64,000 bases of DNA, from contig AP018536.1 in assembly GCA_003584705.1 (NCBI GenBank), forward strand, positions 3,720,001 through 3,784,000, written 5' to 3'. This stretch comes from Lachnospiraceae bacterium GAM79. GTDB taxonomy: Bacteria > Bacillota > Clostridia > Lachnospirales > Lachnospiraceae. Positions 42,541 to 51,999 of this stretch are shown piece after piece (within the stretch, counting starts at the first letter, position 1; every line of letters begins with the position of its first letter). The notes beneath the pieces are model-generated. The model was not told the origin of the DNA, made no database searches, and saw only the letters and a program-made list of their open reading frames with translations. Both the position numbers and the translations under genes were made by a program.

Positions 42541-43248
42541 TTATGCACGCAGTTTCTTCAGTGCTTTCTCCCGGATCAGGCATTCACCGTGTTCTTCCAG
42601 ATATCTTATCTTCTGCTCGTCTGCGGCATACAACGCTGCGAATTCCATAGCCTGGATGCAGGCTCTGCTGTAGCGCTCGTAGGACGCACCGCCCTTCTGC
42701 ACATAGACATAGCAGGTGCCGTCTTCCATCCGGTACAACGTGCTGTTGATCCGCAGGTTCGCCGGTAATACGGCGGCATATTCGATCACTCTGCCGATAT
42801 TGCGGAAGGCAAAAATTGCAAACTGGGGCTTTGCCGCTTCCTCTGCTTTTCCCTTTGCTTTCTTATTTTTCCCGGCATTGTTCTCCGTTTCTTCCTTCGC
42901 CTGTTTTCCCAGCGTAGCGCCGATCTCTGCCTTCTTCTCCTCGAAGACCCGTTTCATTTCCTGCAAAGCCTGCAACAGCTGTGCACCGTTTTTATTCTCC
43001 AACGGTTCTTTCTCGGAAAATACCAGTACCAGTCCCTCATCCGGCAGCATCATGATCTGCAGGTCAAATGCGTACTTCGGCGGCTTGTAGCCTACCTCTT
43101 CCTCTGCCTGCTCAATAATCTCCTGTACCACCTCTTTGGCCTTATCACTGCGGGTCACAAAATCTTTATAATCAATCTCGTACTCTTCCAATTCTTCATT
43201 GGACAGGAAGCACTTTACTGTCTTGTCATCAATTCGTTCTATTTTCAT
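42541..43248 (-). CDS. mecA: MecA-family ClpC adaptor protein
   Basis: A 235-residue adaptor: N-terminal MKIERIDDKTVKCFLSNEELEEYEIDYKDF (substrate-binding domain), an acidic and Lys-rich linker (about 100-140), and the C-terminal ClpC-binding domain (FAIFAFRNIGRVIEYAAVLP, LYRMEDGTCYVYV, ALYAADEQKIRYLEEHGE). MecA delivers substrates to ClpCP in Firmicutes. Start ATG 43248 follows GAGGTGATAGCT; the ATG at 43257 has no site. Confidence 0.93.
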   Translation of the reverse strand: MKIERIDDKTVKCFLSNEELEEYEIDYKDFVTRSDKAKEVVQEIIEQAEEEVGYKPPKYAFDLQIMMLPDEGLVLVFSEKEPLENKNGAQLLQALQEMKRVFEEKKAEIGATLGKQAKEETENNAGKNKKAKGKAEEAAKPQFAIFAFRNIGRVIEYAAVLPANLRINSTLYRMEDGTCYVYVQKGGASYERYSRACIQAMEFAALYAADEQKIRYLEEHGECLIREKALKKLRA

Positions 43249-43454
43249 AGCTATCACCTCTTACTGTTATATGCATGATAGCATAAAAACGTTTTTATTT
43301 CTACTGTCCAAATCTAAACATTTTATATACTTCTTATTTGCAGATACTTCTTTCTGTCTTTTCTTGTTTTACTCCGCAAAGTAATACAACTTTCTGTATC
43401 CTACTGAACAATGATGTCTCGTGATTTTAAAATCCTGCATAACCTACCGTATAC

Positions 43455-43510
43455 AAAAAACCGACGAAATCTTAATGACAGCCATGTCAAATAAGATTTC
43501 GCCGGTTTTT
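43455..43510. terminator. Strong bidirectional terminator
   Basis: Near-perfect inverted repeat AAAAAACCGACGAAATCTTA (43455-43474) with TAAGATTTCGCCGGTTTTT (43492-43510). It ends the giant glycosidase gene on the minus strand. The remaining stretch 43258-43454 is AT-rich without a recognisable gene. Confidence 0.88.
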
Positions 43511-43542
43511 AATGTTAGATCATACAGAATATATATACTCTT

Positions 43543-46500
43543 TTACTTTTTCTTACGCAGATAGAAATATCCTGCAGCACATCCTGTCAATACTATTACA
43601 ATCACAATAGGAATCCAAATTTTCCCTGCTTTGCTGTGATTACGGTTCTGGCTCTCTGTGTTGTCATTTTCTGCGGAAACTGCTTCCGACGAAGCATCCT
43701 TGGACAGATTCTCTACATCCATAGGCTCGTCAGCCATAACCAGCAGATATTCGCTGGCATGCTCATAGTTGAGTTCAACCCATCCGCTGTCTGCCACCTG
43801 ACCGAACGCAACTAACTCCATTGCTGCATTGTCAGGGTTATAGTAGAAGAGATTTGCATATTTACCGATATTCTCTGTACCAAGACGGACTGACAGTTTT
43901 GCGGTCATGCCGAAGCTTCCGTCGTGTACCAGTGACAAAGGAATATAATCATGTCCCTGTGTCGTCTGTGTTATCAGTTCAGCAGGAATCCGATCCGCTG
44001 ACCTAAGGATTCCGAAATCAATATCTCCTACATTTTCTGTGATCTCCTGTCCTTCAATGATCCATGCCAGTTCCTCCTCGATTTCGATTCTCAGAGACAG
44101 GTTGCTTCCCATTACGCTTTGCAATACTTCTGCAGGAACAACGGTGTCGCTGCCTGCCACAATATAGATATCTTTATTGCTGCTATCACTTACATTCTGA
44201 CGAATATTTTCAAGGATATCCTTCCATCCGATTGCCTCAGCCTCACCGGCTGCATTGATTATGGTTGCTCCTGTTTTTTCTGTCTTCTGTGTTGTTGCCG
44301 GAACGGTCGGTGTCGCATTTACCATATCACTTGGTGTTGCACCCACTGTAGGATGAACAGGTCTTGCTGTTGCTACCGGAACCGGAGTTGCGGTTGCTGC
44401 CACAGGAGAATTCGAGGTGTTGTTGTCCTTGTCATCCTCATGATTGGAATCGTTTGAGGGCGTTGCCGTAGGTGCTGCCGTAGGCTTTGGACTTGCCGTA
44501 GGCTCCGGAGTCGGGGTAACTTCTGCATCCTTCTGCGCTTTTGCCACTACAATAAAGCTGACTTGAACGGCACTGGATGTAGCTGCATTCGGCGAAATAG
44601 TTATCGTCAGAGTTCCTTCTTCGCCTACCTCTACATTTTCATACGTAAGAGTATCGTTTACATTATTCTGGTAATTGTATTTCTCTGTTACTACCTTATC
44701 ATTCAGACTGATATCCGCATAGCGTTTTCCATCCCACCAGCTGGAGGGGTCAAACATACCCACATAAACATTATATTTTCCGGCTTCCAAATCAAACCGA
44801 TAACTGATGCTCTGGGTCTTGTCTGTTGCATAACGCATACTTTGATAAATGTCATCTGTGCTGTTACGCAGCTTTCCTTCTGCTCCTACATATCCAAATC
44901 CTGTTTCTGTACTGTAGGCGCCATCATATACATCCACTGTATGTAACAATGTATTGCCGAGCTGTTTCATGATGGAAGTATAATCTGCACTTACCGGTGC
45001 TTTCGATGCATTTGCAAAATAAACTGCATTTTTCGGACATACCAGCATTTCTGTTGAGATCTCTGCGTTCCGGCAATCGATGAGTTTACCGGTGACAGTG
45101 GTTCTGCCGATGACCTGATAAGAACTCTTGTCCCAGGCAACCTTACTCTCCACAGTCTGTCCCTTATAGCTTACCGTGACTTTCTCCGGCAAATTACTGC
45201 CGTCCGTCCATGTGATCTTGGGAAGTGCAGTCTGTATGCCAACCGGGATCAGATCTTCCAGTTCTTCTGTCTTCCAGTTGGTGCGATTCAGAATCGCAAT
45301 AGTATGGGAAGTGGCATCTACCTGTAAGGGCAGCCAGACAGTACGGCTGTCGGACAATTTGTTGCCATTCCAACGGTCTCCCATATAAATGAACTTTCCT
45401 GCAGCTGCATCAATCGGAATAATATATGTCACCTGTGTATCAAAACATTTTCCGGTATCATTCTTTGCCGGGTTTCCTACTTTTTCCCAGCCGCTTAGAA
45501 TATTCTGACTGCGATAGTAGGTATGTGCGGTGCTGTTCCAGCCATCCGTTCCGCTCGTAATCATGTAATACCAACCATCGTATTTCATGACAGCGGGTGC
45601 TTCTCTGCTATTGTCAGATACCAGACGGGCTGCCATCTGTTGATTGTCCGCTGTATTACCCTTGGCAGCGAGCCCGGTATAATCACTGTTCAATAGAGAT
45701 GCATACAGCTTTGCATTCATCTCACTGGAGTAGATTACATAAGCATCCTTTGCTCCGTCTGCATTTGCATCCACATCATCGACAAACACAGTCATGTCTC
45801 TGGCTTCGCCCAACCGCTGTGCATTCAGGCTCTCATCATAATTCATACGGGTCATATTTACCACTTCGAAAGGTCCGAATGGTGTATCACTTGTTGCAAA
45901 ACCAACCATAGCGCGGCTGTATCTGCTGGCTTCACAGTTGCCCTGCATACCGTTCTTCACCCAGTTGTACAGCTTTTCATTGTTGTACAAAGGTCCATCT
46001 GCATGGAAAATAATGACAAATTTCTTTGTCTTTTCATTATAGACCATCTTAGGTCGCTCAGTAATGCAATAATTACCATACATTCCCTCGAAAGCAAGCT
46101 GTAATCTGGATACGGTCTGGGTTCCATTGGTCTTGCTGTCAGGGTACAGGAAGCTACCTGCCTCTACCTTTGTCTCATCATAACTCTTTGCAATCCAGGA
46201 TATATCCTCAGCGCTCGTTGGCTCTTTCTCAAACTCTGTGACATAGGCTCTTAAGAACAGCTTGACATCACGGAATTCCGCTTCGGTGACACCCTCTGGT
46301 GCTGCGGACAGCTTTCCCCATGCCTTCAGAGTCTCGAAATTGGTATTACTGAGCTGCATTGCAGGATAACTCTGGGTCGTTCCTGTTCCATTTGCTCCTG
46401 CGGAGGAAGTGATTGCTTTCTCTGCGGATTCTTCAATCGGCAGGATGCTGCTCTGAAGATACAGTACTGTTCCCTTGTCGGTCCAGTTGTAAAGATCGGT

Positions 46501-49500
46501 AGAAACATAACATTTTACACCATCTACCGGTCTGGTGTTGTTGGTCTTATCTTCTCCATACCACAGATATACGGTCTTACCCTCTGTGATCTGTCCGTCA
46601 CCATCGAGGTCAATATTGACGCATCCCTCTCCGGTTCCTTCTTTCATGGCTGCTGCGGAACCGCCGTGTGCCTGCATCGCCTTTCCGTTCGTATCACGGA
46701 TGACACTGCCTGATGTACCGGGAATACTGTCATTCGGCTGAATTTCCTCGGCATCTCCGGTCCGGCTGACAACGAGCCAGCTGATGACAGGAGCCTGTGT
46801 TCCGGTTGCAGTGATCGTATAGGTTACGGTCTGTTTGGTTCTTACGTCAAAAGAATAAGTATTTACAGCATTCGGATTGCTGCCGTCTACCTGAATCGTT
46901 CCGGCATCCAGTGTAATATTATCCACTGTTACTGTCAGGTTCATCGGTCTGGTCATTCCCCACCACTCTCTGTGTGCAGAGGTAATGGTGTATTTACCGG
47001 GATCTAAAGTCAGCGCGTAGGTCAGAGTTTCGCCTGATTTGTTATTGTTCCCGTAAATACCGGTTGCTGTCTTATCTGTAGTATCGGTGTAACTCTTGGT
47101 TCCCGCGTCAGTATCTACCAGCCCCCAGCTATTGCCGGAGGTCTTTAACTGATCCGCAGTCTGGTTCAACAGCGCACTTCCTCTGAGTTCCTTCACTGCT
47201 GCAAAGGCTTCCGTTTTTGCATCTGCATCCGGAGTTCCCTTTACCATATCAATAAAATATACCGTATTCTCCGGCACCACTTCTACCGGAATCGTCACTC
47301 CGAGACTTGCTCCGAAGCTGTTGACACCATCCTGCACCACACCGGTGACACTGGTCGTCGCATAAGCTTCCGAGAAATGTTCCGCCGTATTATTGCTCCA
47401 TACGATAGGCTTTGTCACTACAGTTCCATTTCCTGTTTTTACCTCTACCGTAGCCGGCAAATTCTTGAGGGTCTGATTCTGCTCAACTGCATAAGCTGCA
47501 GGAAATTTTGTTTCTACGCTGACAAGCACATCATCACCGATCTGGGTTGTCTCACCCAACGCATACAGTGCATCTATTTTCAGGGTACCACTCTTTACTA
47601 CTACTTTGATATTATGATCTGCAAGGCTCAGACCACTATAGCTGTAAGACTCATAACGACTTGCAGCTGCTGTGGTCGAAACATTCTCCGCTACAAGGTT
47701 GTTATCTACATAGACATCCAGCTTCGTCCCGGCGTTGTTAGGTCCAATAATTGCAAATCCCGCACCATGGATAGGGAAGCTTACTGTTGCACCGCTTCCG
47801 CCTGATACAGACAAGGTACGATACCAGTTGTCCGCACTGCCGCTTCCGGGATTGTCGATTGTCCAACTTCCCTCATAGCTTACGCTGTCATCCTGTCCAT
47901 CCACCATAGACAACGCATAAGCACATCCTCCTGCAATCTTCTCAATGAGAAGGTTATCATAATATACCTGATGCCAGTTGTTGCTGATCTTGACGCGACC
48001 GGACAGCATCGGAGATGCGTCCTGATAGCTTGTGACCTGTTCTCCGTTGATAAACGCGGTAATCATGTCGCCAAGGGCTGCCAGCTTTAATTCATATTTG
48101 CCATCTGTTGTGGCTGTTACCGTTCCATTTGCTACAGCACTGCCTACGCGGTACAGTTTCCAAGATCCGGCACCGTTAATCTCCAGCGTATAGCCGCTCT
48201 GGTTCCAGTTCATGCCTGTCTGGGTGCGGATACCCAGTCTCGCATAGGTCGATGCAGATGTCTCCGGAATCTGGACATCAATTTTTGTCACATAATCCAT
48301 CCATCGGAAATCACCGACGATCGTCGAAGGCTCTCCACCGTTCCACTGTCCCACACTGGTCGTCAGTTCCGATTTTAATCTGCCGTTCTCTACAATGTAA
48401 GCGCCATGCGTATCCAACATATAACGTGGCTCATTGCCTCTTGCCGTCAGATAATCTACACTGGTGGTTTCCTGGGTTTTGGCATTATACTGTTCCATTT
48501 CCGGTTCTTCTGTATACTCGAAATCATCCGCATAAAGTACATTATCCGTTGTATTCTGATTGCGTCCGGTACTGTCAGTATCCAAAACCGTTCTGTCCTC
48601 GTTATGGATTTCTTGTTCCGGTGTTCTTGCAGGTGTCGTATTCAGTGTAGTTGCTGTTACCATCCCATAAGCCGGAACTGTTACATACCAGCAACCGTTC
48701 TGCTGTTCTGCATCTGTATCACTCTTTTGTAAATAGCTATCTGTTGTGGTTGTCCATATTTTTAAGGTTGCATCGGAGGCTACTGTCATATCCTTTGCAG
48801 TAATCTTAAAGGTTTTTTGATTTCTTGTGTTATTTACAAAAATTACAGAAAAGTCTTTTTTATCCGGAGATACCAGTGTCATATAGCTGGCTTTCCCATC
48901 CATCCCTGCTGTCTGATGCTCATTGTCACTGGAGCCGAAGGATCCGGAGGTTGCACCGGTGATAACACGCCAGATTTCATTCTGGGAAGGGTCGGTATCC
49001 TCCCATCCGGTGACTGCAAACTGAGAGAAATGTGCAATCATGTACAATGCCGGATCATAATGGATATAACCGCTCCAGGGATCTCTGGCACTTAACAGCT
49101 CTTTATGGCCATACTGGATGCCTTCATAGAAGGAACCGATAGCCGGCTGGAAAATATAGTGGGTTCTGCGAGATCCGGTAAACGCATTGATAAAGCTGTC
49201 TGCCAGAGCCAACGGACTCTGATATCCTCCGATCGTTCCACCACCGTATTCACTCGTCTTGTTTTCCTGTAACTCTGTATAACCAAAGGTTGCACAACCC
49301 TCGCTGTACCATACCTCCTTGTCGTCCACATCCGCCATTTTGATGTAATCCTCCGTGGCACTGGTACGATAATGGAAACCAATGATATCTACTGCATTGT
49401 AGAGATCATTGTCGCTTCTCATGGAAGGTACGATTTGCAGGGTCTTATTCTCGTCAGAAGCAATAATTCTGATATTGTGATAAGCGTCAATCGCTGCCTG

Positions 49501-51726
49501 ATCCATATAGTCCGGGAAATCTGTTTCTTTTTTTACCCGGTTGGAAAACCATTTGATAAAGTCCTCATTAGGGTCTGTTGTCTCGTTCTTATCAGGATCT
49601 ACGAAATCTACGACATAACCATATTTTTCATAGGCATCAAAAATGGTCTCCTTGTACCATTTATAAACTGCTTCATATCCTGCACCGGTACGGTCACTGC
49701 TCCATTTGGAAGCAACCCATGCCGGCATCTCCCAACGCAAAATACTGATCTTGACATTCGGGTTGATCTTCTTCGCATCTGCTGCCATAACAAATCCGGG
49801 AGAGCGGGAAGCATCTGCCTCTTCGTTCTCATAACGCATGGTACAGGCTTCTGCTCCGGTAGAATTATTTCCGTCATTTCCCATTTCCATCTTGATATGG
49901 GTAAACAAAGGATATTCTCCACCGAAAAGATACCGCATCATTTCCCAGTATTGATCTGAATGCTCTGCCTTGTAATCCAGCAGCAGGTTACTGGTGCTGT
50001 TACCATTTAACATACCAAAGCCCTTATAAGTCAGACCATTGATATTAGCTGCTGCCTTGTCAACATCTGCACCTGATATCACTATGTTTCCGTCTGTCTG
50101 GACAGCGCCTTTGATGGCATCCAGTCTTGCCTGTGTTTCCGTAATGGCTTCTTCCTCTGTTGCAGCTGCTGCCATGACAACAATATTGTCATAAGTACCG
50201 TTGCACAAATAGCTGGTTCCATAAGCTGCACCGATTCCGGCAGCCAGATTGTTAGTATTACTTAATCTAAACCCTATTCCAGTGGCATTCAGTACCTTTG
50301 CTCCGTCACAGTATAATGCCACATAGCCTTGCTGTTCATCCTCGGTATACACAATAGAAAGCGCATGCCAGTCCCCTGCAGTAAGAGCCGTTGTCAAAGG
50401 ATAATCCTTTGCTCCTGCATTGGTACCCACTCTCAGCACAGACTGATTCTGGGACTTTGCCGGAATTACACGGAAAGCAGTGGAATCGGAATTACCAAGA
50501 AAAACAGCAGCACGGCTCCCCGTTTCTTCTTGTATGTAATTGTATTTTAAATTGAGATTATATGTAAATTGCTTTCTCTGGAAAAAATCAGGTGCATTTT
50601 TTATGGTTGCGCCTGCCTTAGAGATACCATCTTTAGTCCAGCCACCTGTCACAGAAAGCTGCTTTCCTGTGCCGCTGTCTGCTTCTAAGGAAGCATCAGA
50701 AAGAACAGTGAGCTGATTATTGTCTTCCAGAGCCTGTCCAAAATATTCCGATTCCTTTGTGATATATTTTGATACTCCAAGCCAGCTTAAAACAGGAGCC
50801 TGCTTTGCCGTACTCTTTAAAGTATAAGTAACCGTCTGGGCAGTATCCAGCGTAAAAGTATAAGAAAATTGTGCTGTTTTTGCACTTTTGCTAACAGATA
50901 CACTTCCAATGGTTGTTTCTCCTGCGTCTGTTTTTAACAGCACCTCCATAGGACGGGTATTGCTCCACCATTCTCTATGTCCTGAAGTAATGGTATAGGT
51001 GCCTGCCTCCAGATACAGATCATAAGACAACGTTTCTCCAATGGCATTATTTTTTCCATAAATACCGGTGGCTGTTTTATCAGTAGTCGTATTCTTATAT
51101 CCTTTGGTTTGCGCATCCGTATCTACCAGACCCCATGCAGTATCCGCCGTCTTTTGCTGATCATAGACGGTATTGATCAGCTGGTCACCTGCTAATGTCT
51201 TTACTGCTTCATAAGGCTCTGTTGTAGTTTCCGAAAAATCTTTTGTTACATTATCGATAAAATATACAATTCCTTCCGGTACAACCTCAACCGTATAGCT
51301 GGTTCCATCCGCCGCCTTTGCCGTAACCGCGCTGTACGACTCGCTGAAAGTATCTACCGTCACATCTGCATCCCATGTGATTCCTTCCGGAATTTTTCCT
51401 GTATAAGTTGCAATATGTGTATTGGAAGCTTCCAGGCTTATTAATGCGATTCCGTCTCCTTCTGATACGGAATCCGCCTGTGGGGCACCACACTCCGTTC
51501 CTGTTTCTTCTCTCTCCTTTATAACTACGTTTCCATCAGATACAGAACCTGTGGATTGCGTATTGCCTTCTGTTCCGGCTTCTGTATCAGTCTCTGTGCC
51601 CCCAACAGGCTGTTCTGACTGTACATCCGCTGCCAATGCATCTATCGGCACCGAACCTGCCGTCAGACCTGCACAAAGCAACAGAGTCAATACTGTTTTC
51701 GCTACTTTACATGTTTTTTGCTTCAT
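43543..51726 (-). CDS. Giant surface glycoside hydrolase: GH59-like plus GH43 (subfamily-24-like)
   Basis: A 2,727-residue exported protein. Signal peptide (1-33); bacterial Ig-like plus sugar-binding-like module R1 (about 100-320); LamG-like module (330-525); GH59-like catalytic domain (about 560-1010) with GFGMLNGN, IKMEMGNDGNNSTGAEA, the Asn-Glu in DPDKNETTDP as possible acid/base, nucleophile Glu in VWYSEGCATFGYT, and DPWSGYIHYDPALY; lectin-like modules (1085-1420); Ig-like and R2 (1425-1665); GH43 domain (about 1675-2150) with LWYGED, STDLYNWTDKG, TERPKMVYN, GEARDMTVF, YYMITSGTDGWN and YMGDRWNG; Ig-like and R3 (2160-2400); Thr/Pro linker (2400-2485); a conserved C-domain; C-terminal TM anchor (2705-2725), no LPXTG. 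GH43 subfamily 24 enzymes are exo-beta-1,3-galactanases, so a galactan or arabinogalactan substrate is likely. Confidence 0.85.
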   Translation of the reverse strand: MKQKTCKVAKTVLTLLLCAGLTAGSVPIDALAADVQSEQPVGGTETDTEAGTEGNTQSTGSVSDGNVVIKEREETGTECGAPQADSVSEGDGIALISLEASNTHIATYTGKIPEGITWDADVTVDTFSESYSAVTAKAADGTSYTVEVVPEGIVYFIDNVTKDFSETTTEPYEAVKTLAGDQLINTVYDQQKTADTAWGLVDTDAQTKGYKNTTTDKTATGIYGKNNAIGETLSYDLYLEAGTYTITSGHREWWSNTRPMEVLLKTDAGETTIGSVSVSKSAKTAQFSYTFTLDTAQTVTYTLKSTAKQAPVLSWLGVSKYITKESEYFGQALEDNNQLTVLSDASLEADSGTGKQLSVTGGWTKDGISKAGATIKNAPDFFQRKQFTYNLNLKYNYIQEETGSRAAVFLGNSDSTAFRVIPAKSQNQSVLRVGTNAGAKDYPLTTALTAGDWHALSIVYTEDEQQGYVALYCDGAKVLNATGIGFRLSNTNNLAAGIGAAYGTSYLCNGTYDNIVVMAAAATEEEAITETQARLDAIKGAVQTDGNIVISGADVDKAAANINGLTYKGFGMLNGNSTSNLLLDYKAEHSDQYWEMMRYLFGGEYPLFTHIKMEMGNDGNNSTGAEACTMRYENEEADASRSPGFVMAADAKKINPNVKISILRWEMPAWVASKWSSDRTGAGYEAVYKWYKETIFDAYEKYGYVVDFVDPDKNETTDPNEDFIKWFSNRVKKETDFPDYMDQAAIDAYHNIRIIASDENKTLQIVPSMRSDNDLYNAVDIIGFHYRTSATEDYIKMADVDDKEVWYSEGCATFGYTELQENKTSEYGGGTIGGYQSPLALADSFINAFTGSRRTHYIFQPAIGSFYEGIQYGHKELLSARDPWSGYIHYDPALYMIAHFSQFAVTGWEDTDPSQNEIWRVITGATSGSFGSSDNEHQTAGMDGKASYMTLVSPDKKDFSVIFVNNTRNQKTFKITAKDMTVASDATLKIWTTTTDSYLQKSDTDAEQQNGCWYVTVPAYGMVTATTLNTTPARTPEQEIHNEDRTVLDTDSTGRNQNTTDNVLYADDFEYTEEPEMEQYNAKTQETTSVDYLTARGNEPRYMLDTHGAYIVENGRLKSELTTSVGQWNGGEPSTIVGDFRWMDYVTKIDVQIPETSASTYARLGIRTQTGMNWNQSGYTLEINGAGSWKLYRVGSAVANGTVTATTDGKYELKLAALGDMITAFINGEQVTSYQDASPMLSGRVKISNNWHQVYYDNLLIEKIAGGCAYALSMVDGQDDSVSYEGSWTIDNPGSGSADNWYRTLSVSGGSGATVSFPIHGAGFAIIGPNNAGTKLDVYVDNNLVAENVSTTAAASRYESYSYSGLSLADHNIKVVVKSGTLKIDALYALGETTQIGDDVLVSVETKFPAAYAVEQNQTLKNLPATVEVKTGNGTVVTKPIVWSNNTAEHFSEAYATTSVTGVVQDGVNSFGASLGVTIPVEVVPENTVYFIDMVKGTPDADAKTEAFAAVKELRGSALLNQTADQLKTSGNSWGLVDTDAGTKSYTDTTDKTATGIYGNNNKSGETLTYALTLDPGKYTITSAHREWWGMTRPMNLTVTVDNITLDAGTIQVDGSNPNAVNTYSFDVRTKQTVTYTITATGTQAPVISWLVVSRTGDAEEIQPNDSIPGTSGSVIRDTNGKAMQAHGGSAAAMKEGTGEGCVNIDLDGDGQITEGKTVYLWYGEDKTNNTRPVDGVKCYVSTDLYNWTDKGTVLYLQSSILPIEESAEKAITSSAGANGTGTTQSYPAMQLSNTNFETLKAWGKLSAAPEGVTEAEFRDVKLFLRAYVTEFEKEPTSAEDISWIAKSYDETKVEAGSFLYPDSKTNGTQTVSRLQLAFEGMYGNYCITERPKMVYNEKTKKFVIIFHADGPLYNNEKLYNWVKNGMQGNCEASRYSRAMVGFATSDTPFGPFEVVNMTRMNYDESLNAQRLGEARDMTVFVDDVDANADGAKDAYVIYSSEMNAKLYASLLNSDYTGLAAKGNTADNQQMAARLVSDNSREAPAVMKYDGWYYMITSGTDGWNSTAHTYYRSQNILSGWEKVGNPAKNDTGKCFDTQVTYIIPIDAAAGKFIYMGDRWNGNKLSDSRTVWLPLQVDATSHTIAILNRTNWKTEELEDLIPVGIQTALPKITWTDGSNLPEKVTVSYKGQTVESKVAWDKSSYQVIGRTTVTGKLIDCRNAEISTEMLVCPKNAVYFANASKAPVSADYTSIMKQLGNTLLHTVDVYDGAYSTETGFGYVGAEGKLRNSTDDIYQSMRYATDKTQSISYRFDLEAGKYNVYVGMFDPSSWWDGKRYADISLNDKVVTEKYNYQNNVNDTLTYENVEVGEEGTLTITISPNAATSSAVQVSFIVVAKAQKDAEVTPTPEPTASPKPTAAPTATPSNDSNHEDDKDNNTSNSPVAATATPVPVATARPVHPTVGATPSDMVNATPTVPATTQKTEKTGATIINAAGEAEAIGWKDILENIRQNVSDSSNKDIYIVAGSDTVVPAEVLQSVMGSNLSLRIEIEEELAWIIEGQEITENVGDIDFGILRSADRIPAELITQTTQGHDYIPLSLVHDGSFGMTAKLSVRLGTENIGKYANLFYYNPDNAAMELVAFGQVADSGWVELNYEHASEYLLVMADEPMDVENLSKDASSEAVSAENDNTESQNRNHSKAGKIWIPIVIVIVLTGCAAGYFYLRKKK

Positions 51727-51848
51727 ACAATCCTCCCATAATTATTTACAACAATACATCTTTATTATAAAAAATAAGACAGATTGTACAAAATGCAATA
51801 AATTACTTTTTACTTCCTTTTTTCTCTATGATTTTTATGATTATTTTT

Positions 51849-51862
51849 GTAAGTGTTTACAT
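51849..51862 (-). promoter_or_regulatory. cre-like CcpA site upstream of the giant glycosidase
   Basis: Minus strand TGTAAACACTTACA matches the catabolite-responsive element TGWAANCGNTNWCA at 13 of 14 positions (G to A at position 8). It lies about 125 bases upstream of the start codon in an AT-rich leader (51727-51999). Glucose repression of the locus is plausible. Confidence 0.5.
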
Positions 51863-51957
51863 ATAATGTAAAAAATTATGCAACTATATACTTTTTTAAT
51901 ATTTATATTTCAACAATTTACAGTATACATAATACTTTTATTTCATATAAAAACAAT

Positions 51958-51981
51958 GGAGCCTGCAAATAGCAAAACTCC
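51958..51981 (-). terminator. Possible terminator after the DUF2264 gene
   Basis: Minus strand GGAG-TTTTGC ... GCAGG-CTCC, followed by ATTGTTTTTAT, eighteen bases after the DUF2264 stop codon. The stem is imperfect and short. Confidence 0.4.
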
Positions 51982-51999
51982 ACTGCAATTTCTATATAT

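Noticed and set aside
43821..51493. Several 60-195-codon plus-strand frames antisense to the giant glycosidase gene
   Set aside because: The frame of the 2,727-codon gene is unbroken and full of recognisable domains; the antisense frames are shadows.
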